Positions 32,216 to 38,942 of a DNA stretch of 39,018 nt are shown one piece after another; position 1 is the stretch's first letter; every line of letters starts with the position of its first letter. Source of the stretch: a virus; IMG/VR virus record IMGVR_UViG_3300007735_000706, positions 1-39,018 of that record. The stretch is one strand, 5' to 3'. Under the pieces are notes generated by a model. The model saw only the letters and a program-made list of their open reading frames with translations. It was not told the origin of the DNA and did not search any database. The position numbers were made by a program, and so were the translations under genes.

Positions 32216-32616
32216 GACTTCTTCACCCTAGGATGAACATCAACATGAATCATCCCAGCAAGCTCGTCGGGAATACTAGGCTCGCCGGACTCGTCGAGTA
32301 GTGCTTCTTTTAGGAAAGCGTCACGCCTAGCCCAGTGCATACTAGGTTGCACGAGGTCTGCGCCACCATTAGCTTCAATCCATGCAACAACACTTTGCGA
32401 GTGTTCTTTCACTGGCCTAATGCGTGTTGTCGTATCAAGTTTCCAAGATAATCCGTTAGCAGCGAACTCTTCGGGTACGTCGCCGCGTATCATCGCGTTG
32501 ATCAGATCGGTTTCTGCGTTTCGTAGTTGTGCTTCTGCTTCTTTTAGATTGTATGCAAGACGATTTACGCGGTCTTGTGCGTGCAAAATTTTTTGTGTTA
32601 AATCATTATGATTCAT
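32212..32616 (-). CDS. Hypothetical helicase-companion protein
   Basis: 134 residues from ATG at 32616, in an ATGA overlap with the helicase stop. Residues 1-45 form a coiled-coil-like helix (AYNLKEAEAQLRNAETDLIN). The C-terminal part (EHSQSVVAWIEANGGADLVQ) resembles short phage proteins often encoded next to SNF2-type helicases. No catalytic residues are seen. Confidence 0.72.
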   Translation of the reverse strand: MNHNDLTQKILHAQDRVNRLAYNLKEAEAQLRNAETDLINAMIRGDVPEEFAANGLSWKLDTTTRIRPVKEHSQSVVAWIEANGGADLVQPSMHWARRDAFLKEALLDESGEPSIPDELAGMIHVDVHPRVKKS

Positions 32617-33953
32617 GCGAGTAGTTGCCTCCACTTGTTTTGTACCAGGTCTGCGATGTCCTGTTTTGATCGAAGACTGGTAGTGATAACACTATCAACC
32701 GTATCGGATGCCACTAGGTGTAAGTATGTTACTTTGCTTGTTTGACCAATACGGTGAATGCGACCACGGGCTTGCTGGTATTCGGCAAGACTCCAACCAG
32801 TTGAATAGAATACTGCCGTGTTAGCAGCGGTAAGTGTGATACCAAGACCGGCGCTTTGTATTTGTGCAACGAATACTCGCACGCTATTATCTGTTTGGAA
32901 TGCTTCTACTGTTTCGCCGCGATCCTTCATCGCGACACTACCATCTATTACTACAGGGTTAAGTTTTAGTGATTCTGCAAGTTGTGTTATTGCTTGTATC
33001 TCGCGCGTGAATCTAGCAAATACAACAATTTTATTTGGCGTGTCACTAAGAATGTCTCGTAGGGTTTCTAGTTTCGCTGTGCTTAATTGGTGGTATTCGT
33101 CGTTGTCGTCTTTAACGAATCCTCCTGTTACTTGTTGTAGGCGCATAATTCTTGTAAGCACATTAGTTGCAACGGCAGCATTATTTTCTGATAAGTATGC
33201 GATGCTTTCTTTTTTTAATTCCTCATAAAACTTGCGTGTCTTAGGCTCAAGTATTACAGGAACATCAACATCAACAAAATCTGGCAGATCAAGAGCTTGT
33301 TCTTTTGTAACAGTATGCGCAATACTATGCGCTTTTTCTGATAAGTCACCAAGCATATCCGCTCGCATACCAGTAACCATACTGCCACCACCAGGAAGCG
33401 GAACAGTGTAAGCATACCTAGCTTTAAACGCGGTAAATGACGAACCAAAAATATTAGGATCAAGGAACTGGTAGATACCAAACAAGTCGAGTGCAAGATT
33501 AGCAACCGGCGTACCAGTCATAGCGAGACGATACTTAGCCTGCTTACCAATCTTATAAATAGCTTTTGATTGTTTAGCAGTATGATTCTTAACACGATGA
33601 GCCTCGTCAAGAATTACCAAATCAGGCTTAAACTCTTTCAACAACACATCTTGTATAGGCTTACTACGACCAATCGCCTCATAATTAATCACCACGACCT
33701 GCAAGCGTGGATCGTCCTTAAAAAGCCTACGAATAGTTTCTACTCGCCTCGCAGCGGTACCTTGTGCGGGAACAACAACACACTCAACAATCCCCCACTT
33801 TGCAATCTCAGCAGGCCATACAGGAACAACACTTACCGGAGCAACCACAAGCACACGACGAATAAATTGTTGGTTAAATAATTCGCCCATGATAGCTGTA
33901 GCTGTAAGTGTCTTGCCACAACCAACATCGTGATACAACGCGAAGCTGTTCAC
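32613..33953 (-). CDS. SNF2-family DNA helicase/translocase core
   Basis: 446 residues from GTG at 33953. Walker A is DVGCGKT (9-15), motif II is DEAH (116-119), motif III AMTGTP, and the second RecA-like domain has QSAGLGITLTAAN and QARGRIHRIGQT. The protein starts directly at Walker A and lacks the usual N-terminal Q-motif region, which is encoded just upstream in another frame. The genes meet at GTGA, the same overlap used by many pairs in this genome. The role is probably DNA remodelling during replication or recombination. The codon style differs between its two halves. Confidence 0.88.
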   Translation of the reverse strand: MNSFALYHDVGCGKTLTATAIMGELFNQQFIRRVLVVAPVSVVPVWPAEIAKWGIVECVVVPAQGTAARRVETIRRLFKDDPRLQVVVINYEAIGRSKPIQDVLLKEFKPDLVILDEAHRVKNHTAKQSKAIYKIGKQAKYRLAMTGTPVANLALDLFGIYQFLDPNIFGSSFTAFKARYAYTVPLPGGGSMVTGMRADMLGDLSEKAHSIAHTVTKEQALDLPDFVDVDVPVILEPKTRKFYEELKKESIAYLSENNAAVATNVLTRIMRLQQVTGGFVKDDNDEYHQLSTAKLETLRDILSDTPNKIVVFARFTREIQAITQLAESLKLNPVVIDGSVAMKDRGETVEAFQTDNSVRVFVAQIQSAGLGITLTAANTAVFYSTGWSLAEYQQARGRIHRIGQTSKVTYLHLVASDTVDSVITTSLRSKQDIADLVQNKWRQLLA

Positions 33954-34300
33954 GGAATCATAACTCCATACAATTTCATACACATACTAAACGCCTGTTT
34001 CTGATGCTGATACGGCGTACCATTAACCGGAAGAATCGCATCACTCAACGATTCGCGAGCAACACTAGCACTACTAATAATCGCTTCGTTACGTGCAACA
34101 TACTCAAAAATATCCGCACTAACATCAGCATCAGGAAAGCGTTGCAAAATAAACGCAAGACACTCCCTGGTTGCAGGAACACAATACTCGCGACGCGACC
34201 TATCATACAAACGACTCGGAGCTTGAGAAAGAATCAAACTATCCTTCACCACGCCGTCAGCTAAATAAATCTTATCAGTATCTAAATAGAACCTACTCAC
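33950..34300 (-). CDS. N-terminal segment of the SNF2 helicase as a separate gene
   Basis: 116 residues from GTG at 34300, five bases after a perfect GGAGG. The C-terminal end, NGTPYQHQKQAFSMCMKLYG, is the Q-motif region that normally precedes Walker A in SNF2 helicases; the stop follows four residues later. The helicase core resumes in the -1 frame. It may be a truly split helicase joined by reinitiation, a programmed frameshift, a mutation or an assembly error. No classical slippery heptamer is visible near the junction. Confidence 0.8.
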   Translation of the reverse strand: MSRFYLDTDKIYLADGVVKDSLILSQAPSRLYDRSRREYCVPATRECLAFILQRFPDADVSADIFEYVARNEAIISSASVARESLSDAILPVNGTPYQHQKQAFSMCMKLYGVMIP

Positions 34301-34341
34301 CCATACCTCCACACATACAAGCAGAACACGATCAGAACGAA

Positions 34342-34353
34342 TTGTATAAACAA
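34342..34353. promoter_or_regulatory. Possible operator in the divergent gap
   Basis: TTGTATAAACAA is an imperfect palindrome (10 of 12 positions) between the leftward operon and the rightward lysozyme gene. Read leftward it contains TATACA, a possible -10 of the leftward operon, but no well-spaced -35 was found. Confidence 0.3.
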
Positions 34354-34400
34354 ATCAATCACACACACCCCACAATTTTCGAGTAGCAGAATCATACAGA

Positions 34401-34413
34401 TATAATCATCGGA
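34401..34413 (+). promoter_or_regulatory. Leaderless promoter of the secreted lysozyme gene
   Basis: A perfect TATAAT at 34401-34406 ends six bases before the ATG at 34413, so transcription would begin at or next to the start codon. No ribosome-binding site precedes the ATG. Leaderless messages are common in actinobacteria. The -35 region (TTTCGA, 18 bases upstream) is weak. Confidence 0.6.
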
Positions 34414-34802
34414 TGACAAGTTACACAAAAAACACAACACTCCTGCTCGGCATCCTAATGCTCCTACTCGCATGGCCAGAAGCGTCACAAGCAAAAACAC
34501 CACCACGCTTGCATAGAGCAGCGAACCAATCACACCCACCAAAACAAAAAAGCGTAGCGAAACGGGCGTGGATTATTTGCCAAATATTTCCACACAACGT
34601 ATGCCACCAAGCAATCAACGTAGCATACTGCGAATCGCGCCTAGATACTCGCGCACGTAACGGACAATACTTAGGCATGTTCCAAATGGGGCGCTCCGAA
34701 CGCAGACAATACGGGCATAGTAGTAGCGCATGGAAGCAAACCAGAGCAGCATACTTGTACTACAAAAAATCTGGTTGGTTGCCTTGGGCGTGCAAACCGT
34801 GA
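34413..34802 (+). CDS. Secreted Rpf-like/SLT lysozyme, probable moron
   Basis: 129 residues. A signal peptide is clear: KNTT, hydrophobic LLLGILMLLLAW, and a likely cut after ASQA. The mature part is a small lysozyme-fold domain: VAYCESRLDTRARNGQYLGM (catalytic Glu in CES), FQMGRSERRQYG, and the end SGWLPWACKP, matching the CES...GWxxWxC plan of resuscitation-promoting factors and relatives, whose two cysteines form a disulfide. An extra pair, CQIFPHNVC, lies before it. The gene stands alone between divergent blocks with its own promoter and terminator, as lysogenic-conversion genes (morons) do. It would act outside the cell, on the wall, and is separate from the lysis genes. Confidence 0.82.
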   Translation: MTSYTKNTTLLLGILMLLLAWPEASQAKTPPRLHRAANQSHPPKQKSVAKRAWIICQIFPHNVCHQAINVAYCESRLDTRARNGQYLGMFQMGRSERRQYGHSSSAWKQTRAAYLYYKKSGWLPWACKP

Positions 34803-34858
34803 TACACTCCCCGCTACCTACATAAGCGCCATTATGGTGCGCCACATACACCTACACC

Positions 34859-34899
34859 GACCGCCCCCTGCACACACCACAAGGGGGCGGTCATTTTTT
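34859..34899 (+). terminator. Rho-independent terminator after the secreted lysozyme
   Basis: GACCGCCCCC (34859-34868) pairs with GGGGGCGGTC (34883-34892), followed by A and six T. It is a textbook intrinsic terminator. The -35 of the next promoter begins three bases later, so the lysozyme gene is transcriptionally insulated. Confidence 0.93.
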
Positions 34900-34901
34900 G
34901 T

Positions 34902-34930
34902 TTGAAAACCCTCACCACTCCTAGTATCAT
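34902..34930 (+). promoter_or_regulatory. Sigma-70-type promoter of the replication operon
   Basis: TTGAAA (34902-34907), a 17-base spacer and TATCAT (34925-34930); each box matches the consensus at five of six positions. Transcription would start near 34937, about 26 bases before the GTG at 34963. Confidence 0.72.
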
Positions 34931-34962
34931 CACCAGCCGGGAAGACTAAGAAGGGAACAAGT

Positions 34963-36885
34963 GTGGAAACACCACTACAAATCGCGCGACTCGGCCTACC
35001 CATCCTTAGATTAGAAGGAAAAATCCCACTACCAGGCACTCGTGGAAGCCACGACGCAACCACCCACCAAGACCAAATCGGCTTATGGATGGCCGAACAC
35101 CATGATAACTGGGGCATCGCAACAGGACACCCACTCACCCCTACCACACTTCTTACCGTTATTGATGTAGACACCAAACACAACGGCCACCACAGTTTAG
35201 AACAATTACAAACACTACTAGGACTATTACCACCCACACTTACCATACGCACCGGAACCGGCGGCACCCACCACTATTACCAAACACCGAACCATACGAC
35301 AATTAAAAACAGTGCAAACAAAATAGCACCAGGAATAGACATCAGAGGACGCGGCGGGTACGTTGTAGCCCCTGGAAGTATTCACCCTGATACTGGTAAT
35401 CCGTATGTAGTTATAAAAGACTATCCAATAGCAGAACTACCCGCAAAATGGGTGGATCATATACATAGTCTTGATAATACTCCTAGTAGTGTTCTTGAAG
35501 AACACGAAGAAATAGCAGAAGGTAGTCGTGACCGTAGCCTATTCGAGTATGCTTGCAGGCTTCGTAGTAGTGGAGCGAACCCGGAAGAAATACTTACCGC
35601 ACTTACCGCTCGTAACCTAAAACGAGTTAAGCCACCACTACCACAAAATGATATTAGTCGCATCGCTAAACAAGCATCAAAATATCCGATAGGTGAACGC
35701 CTCACAACCATTATCGCTGATATTGCTGAGCAACACGGAATAGTAAGTATCAGCAATAACGAAGAACACATTATCAGTAAAGAGGAACACGCTGATAAGC
35801 AGGCAAAAAAGCTAGTACGAAGTCTACGGGAATGGTTCGCATCCGACGACCCCGAAACACCCTATCTGGTACCAGGGTTCCTTGTTCATGGCGGGCTGGG
35901 AATTATTGCCGGGGAACCCAAGACGGGTAAAAGCTGGCTTGTGTACCATCTTATGTTGTGTGTAGCTGCTGGGATCAGTATGCCACCATACGATTATGAG
36001 CCGTGTGATCCTAAAAAAGTTTTGTTGATAGCTAACGAAGGTAGCCAGGCGGGGATGAAGCATCGTATAGCTGCGCTCGCTAACGGACTAGGTATAAGCA
36101 TAAATGATGTTGCCGACAATATCGCTGTTATCGCCGGACACGATTTTACTGTTGACAGTGTAGAGAATACTGCTCTTCTTCAGCACGCTTCGAATACGTG
36201 TGACTTGATTATTGTCGATACGTTGTCGAATGCGTGGTACGGCAAGGAAGATTCAAACGACGAAATGAAACAACTCATTGGCCGCATAAGGCCAATTATT
36301 AATAATGGTACAACAGTGCTACTAGTACACCATTTAGCTAAACCATCACAAGACTCAAAAAGCAGACGACCCGGCCTACGAATGCGAGGAGCATCAGCCC
36401 TCTACGGAGCAACAGACAGCGGCATATACCTCACCAGAGAACCAAACGACACCGTAACTAGCGTCGAAACAGAACAAAAAGACACCGCACCAGCACCATC
36501 ATTCACATTCTCATGGCCAGAAACAACCATCACCGCACTAGACACAGTAACACTAAACACAATGAAAGAACACGACGAAATGAACCCTAAAAACATGATG
36601 TACGTAGCCAAAACAGTAAAAGAAGCAGTCGAAAAAGCCATCAAAGACAGCCCCGAAGGACTAGCCCGCAAACAACTCACAACACACGTTCACGGAACCA
36701 ACAGAAGAATCATCGAAATAGCAGACCAAAAAGTAGCCGACGGCATCTGGGAATACGTCAAAATCACACGCACAAATACCAACGGAAACCAGTACGATGT
36801 ATGGGTCTACAGAGAAGCACAACCAGAACAATATTTAACAACCATGCGCAACATGCTAGGGGAAGATCAGGTTATGATCACGTAG
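34963..36885 (+). CDS. Primase-polymerase/helicase fusion (replication protein)
   Basis: 640 residues from GTG at 34963, with AAGGGA upstream. Residues 1-165 are a bifunctional primase-polymerase domain: VIDVD (Asp68, Asp70), GTGGTHHYY (His about 103), GIDIRGRGGYVVAPGS. About 185-245 is a PriCT-like helical linker. About 280-520 is a RecA-like ATPase with Walker A GEPKTGKS (about 316), Walker B LIIVDT, and LLVHH. The C-terminus is winged-helix-like. It would prime and unwind phage DNA; no separate DNA polymerase gene was found. Codon style changes twice inside the gene, near 35,440 and 36,240. Confidence 0.9.
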   Translation: METPLQIARLGLPILRLEGKIPLPGTRGSHDATTHQDQIGLWMAEHHDNWGIATGHPLTPTTLLTVIDVDTKHNGHHSLEQLQTLLGLLPPTLTIRTGTGGTHHYYQTPNHTTIKNSANKIAPGIDIRGRGGYVVAPGSIHPDTGNPYVVIKDYPIAELPAKWVDHIHSLDNTPSSVLEEHEEIAEGSRDRSLFEYACRLRSSGANPEEILTALTARNLKRVKPPLPQNDISRIAKQASKYPIGERLTTIIADIAEQHGIVSISNNEEHIISKEEHADKQAKKLVRSLREWFASDDPETPYLVPGFLVHGGLGIIAGEPKTGKSWLVYHLMLCVAAGISMPPYDYEPCDPKKVLLIANEGSQAGMKHRIAALANGLGISINDVADNIAVIAGHDFTVDSVENTALLQHASNTCDLIIVDTLSNAWYGKEDSNDEMKQLIGRIRPIINNGTTVLLVHHLAKPSQDSKSRRPGLRMRGASALYGATDSGIYLTREPNDTVTSVETEQKDTAPAPSFTFSWPETTITALDTVTLNTMKEHDEMNPKNMMYVAKTVKEAVEKAIKDSPEGLARKQLTTHVHGTNRRIIEIADQKVADGIWEYVKITRTNTNGNQYDVWVYREAQPEQYLTTMRNMLGEDQVMIT

Positions 36886-36946
36886 CCAACCCCCTGGGGG
36901 GCTACGTATCCTGTAAGGATACTAGTGGGGGGGTACGAACCCCCAC
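36882..36946 (+). ncRNA. Three consecutive hairpins, possible structured RNA element
   Basis: GTAGCC/GGCTAC (36882-36905, with inner C-run and G-run), GTATCC/GGATAC (36906-36922) and GTGGGGG/CCCCCAC (36925-36946) follow one another without gaps of more than two bases. The first overlaps the stop codon of the PrimPol gene. The segment lies in a non-coding stretch of about 158 bases before the nuclease gene. The three arms recall D, anticodon and T arms, with GTA where an anticodon would be, but no acceptor stem forms. It could be an attenuator, a tRNA remnant, a packaging element or a protein-binding RNA. Confidence 0.5.
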
Positions 36947-37043
36947 CCCTCACGCCCCCCTAGTCGGGAATGTTAGGCGTAGTGCCAATGCAAAACAAAT
37001 AAAACAAACAAAACAAAACGCAAACAACTGGTACGAGGGGATC

Positions 37044-37415
37044 ATGGGGCCAGAAACAATCATCACCAAACAAATAACAGACTGGCTAAACAAACAACCC
37101 CGCACAATGGCCATCAAAATACACGCCACAGCCATGCAAGGAAGAGGAATACCAGACATCCTGGCCTGCCACAATGGCCACCTCCTAGCAATCGAAGTAA
37201 AACGACCACAACTAGGAAGAATCACCCAAATCCAAAAATACACACTCCAAAAATGGGAACAAGCAGGAGCAACAAGCCTCATAGCAACAAGCCTACTGGA
37301 CATCCAAAAACACATAAACAAAGGACAAACACATGCAACAAACCCCACAAACCCAACGAACCGAAGGCAAAAAACGGCGAGACGCACACCAAACAAACCT
37401 ATCGAGGATCTTTAA
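37044..37415 (+). CDS. VRR-NUC-type nuclease
   Basis: 123 residues from ATG at 37044, preceded by GAGGGG. GRGIPDILACHNGHLLAIEV with following KRP is the VRR-NUC signature: Asp in PDI and Glu/Lys in EVK form the metal site of the restriction-endonuclease-like fold. Single-domain versions occur widely in phage replication regions and cut branched or structured DNA. The basic tail (NRRQKTARRTPNK) overlaps the next gene. The gene is strongly A/C-rich. Confidence 0.9.
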   Translation: MGPETIITKQITDWLNKQPRTMAIKIHATAMQGRGIPDILACHNGHLLAIEVKRPQLGRITQIQKYTLQKWEQAGATSLIATSLLDIQKHINKGQTHATNPTNPTNRRQKTARRTPNKPIEDL

Positions 37416-37509
37416 AGCATTCCAAATGGCAAGCGGAGAACCCGGCCTAGCAGCAGACATCATTGATGCAATCGACGAAGTAATGGAACAACGAGGAGAA
37501 GCCTGGTAA
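37333..37509 (+). CDS. Small hypothetical protein
   Basis: 58 residues from ATG at 37333, eight bases after AAAGGA, overlapping the nuclease gene by 83 bases in another frame. A basic N-terminal half (TEGKKRRDAHQT) precedes a helical acidic half (LAADIIDAIDEVMEQRG). The stop overlaps the next ATG (TAATG). The family is unknown. Confidence 0.7.
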   Translation: MQQTPQTQRTEGKKRRDAHQTNLSRIFKAFQMASGEPGLAADIIDAIDEVMEQRGEAW

Positions 37510-37985
37510 TGGACGCATTCACAGAAAAAGCAGACAAAGCCTACGAAAAATGGTTAAAAAAGAAAGACTCGCCAGCTTATATTGACGCAAAAATAGTAGC
37601 CGGATGGATCAAAAACAGTGGTCTTGAAATGGCTACTATTGGAGGAACATGCGGCGTAAGTGAACGATCACTTGGCCGAATCACATCCGAAGGACAAAAA
37701 AAAGTATTAGCAGAAAACGCCCTACAAATAGCCTATGCAACAGGATTCGAGGACGAATGCGAAGAGCTACTACGATTCGAACCACCTGGACAAGAAGGAT
37801 GGAGCACCACAAGTACCCATTGTGTCGATTGTGGTACTTGGTGGCATCCTCACTATAGGCAGAATCGGTGCGAGACTTGTTACGACGCATGGTTCGCCGG
37901 GTCTAAGCAGTCTCAGAAGAGGTTGCGTCAGGGAGACGTTCCTATTTCCGGCGTTCTAAGAAGAAAACATACGGGTCTGGTATGA
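37509..37985 (+). CDS. Probable regulator: helix-turn-helix plus zinc-finger cysteines
   Basis: 158 residues; GAGGAG precedes the ATG. About 30-70 is a helix-turn-helix (LEMATIGGTCGVSERSLGRI). About 104-122 has CVDC and CETC around a WWHPHYRQNR loop, a four-cysteine zinc site. The C-terminus is basic. It is likely a transcription factor, perhaps for late genes or for the switch; inference. Codons change from A/C-rich to T/G-rich around 37,800, inside the gene. Confidence 0.75.
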   Translation: MDAFTEKADKAYEKWLKKKDSPAYIDAKIVAGWIKNSGLEMATIGGTCGVSERSLGRITSEGQKKVLAENALQIAYATGFEDECEELLRFEPPGQEGWSTTSTHCVDCGTWWHPHYRQNRCETCYDAWFAGSKQSQKRLRQGDVPISGVLRRKHTGLV

Positions 37986-38052
37986 TTCCATTCAAAACAT
38001 GTGGGATGCGCTTAGAATCGCTCTCACAAGCTCTCAGGGGGTAGTTAGAGGT

Positions 38053-38307
38053 ATGAAGCACACTGACTTTAGTAAAATGAGTAGTGAAGAGCGTGGAAAG
38101 CTACTAAGTGCCAGTAGTCGTGATCGAGAGGCGATGCTTGAAGAGTTGCGTGCCGAAGCGCGACTGGTAGCAGCACACGCAGCAGTAGAAGAGCTTGAAA
38201 AGCTGGAAGCCGAAGGTGAGGAGAAGCTGGGGAAGGTTGCGAAGCTGGTTTCTAAGGTAAAGAAAAGCGCCCCGGTCGGAAAGGAACAGGACGACCAGGA
38301 CGCTTAG
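38053..38307 (+). CDS. Coiled-coil hypothetical protein
   Basis: 84 residues from ATG at 38053; a longer reading from 37999 has no ribosome-binding site. The protein is a single charged helix or coiled coil (DREAMLEELRAEARLVAAHA, VEELEKLEAEGEEKLGKVAK) with a polar tail. The role is unknown. It is the last gene of the rightward block, facing the recombinase across a hairpin. Confidence 0.65.
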   Translation: MKHTDFSKMSSEERGKLLSASSRDREAMLEELRAEARLVAAHAAVEELEKLEAEGEEKLGKVAKLVSKVKKSAPVGKEQDDQDA

Positions 38308-38327
38308 ATGCCCACAATGGGACAAAA

Positions 38328-38348
38328 CGCGGGGGCAACAATCCCGCG
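38328..38348. terminator. Hairpin between converging genes
   Basis: CGCGGG (38328-38333) pairs with CCCGCG (38343-38348) around nine bases. It lies in the 43-base gap between the rightward block and the leftward recombinase, where a two-way terminator is expected. No T-run is present on either side. Confidence 0.5.
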
Positions 38349-38350
38349 TA

Positions 38351-38941
38351 TTACTGATTATACCGCAAAACCCGGCGAACCATGCCTATGCTTACGTTTG
38401 TTGATTCGGCGTTGTCTTTGAGACTCATGCCTGTCTGGTAGTTTCGTATGATGGTGCGCTTGGTTGTTGTTGGTAGTGGTTGGGGCGGCCTGCCGAGTGG
38501 TAGGCCGTTTCTTTTTCTTTGTGCTAGTCCTTCGCGTGTTCTTTGCACTATCATTTCTCGCTCATATTGGCCTACAGCGGCCAAGACGTGCGCCATCATT
38601 CGGCCTGCTGGTGAAGACATGTCAAGGTTGTCTCCGATACTGATGAGACTTTTGTCCTCACGTTCTAATAGTTCTATGTAGTTACAGAACTGTTGTACGC
38701 TACGAACTAGGCGGTCGAGTCTGATGATGATTAGTCCGTCTGCTTGGTTGAGTGCGTCGAGTGCTTGGTCGAGTATTGGCCTCACGGTTGCCGCACCACT
38801 AGCTTGTTCTTTGAATACTTGTATGACCGTATGGTTATTGCGTTGTGTGTAGTCTTGTATCAAGTGTTCTTGTGCGTCGAGGCTGTACCCGGTGTCGGCT
38901 TGTTCGATTGTGCTAACGCGGCAGTACGCGATCAGGTTCAT
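38351..38941 (-). CDS. Serine recombinase (resolvase/invertase family)
   Basis: 196 residues from ATG at 38941, with AGGA six bases upstream. AYCRVSTIEQ carries the catalytic Ser10 and Arg8; GYSLDAQ follows; IIRLDRLVRS holds the conserved arginines; then MMAHVLAAVGQYEREMIVQR is the dimerising helix. GLPLGRPP links to a short helix-turn-helix (SLKDNAESTNVSIGMVRRVL). The length matches resolvase/invertase enzymes, not large integrases. It could resolve genome multimers, invert a segment or, less likely, integrate the phage. It is last in the helix-turn-helix/pentapeptide cassette. Confidence 0.92.
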   Translation of the reverse strand: MNLIAYCRVSTIEQADTGYSLDAQEHLIQDYTQRNNHTVIQVFKEQASGAATVRPILDQALDALNQADGLIIIRLDRLVRSVQQFCNYIELLEREDKSLISIGDNLDMSSPAGRMMAHVLAAVGQYEREMIVQRTREGLAQRKRNGLPLGRPPQPLPTTTKRTIIRNYQTGMSLKDNAESTNVSIGMVRRVLRYNQ

Positions 38942-38942
38942 G

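Noticed and set aside
33940-34000. Classical -1 ribosomal frameshift site in the helicase
   Set aside because: No X XXY YYZ heptamer is present in the overlap; the GTGA junction explains a second start more simply.
36860-36960. Functional tRNA-Tyr
   Set aside because: Arms resembling D, anticodon and T arms exist, but no seven-pair acceptor stem can be formed and the T loop lacks the usual TTC start.
38351-38941. Large serine integrase
   Set aside because: The protein is only 196 residues and has the short resolvase-type helix-turn-helix; the long C-terminal domains of large integrases are missing.
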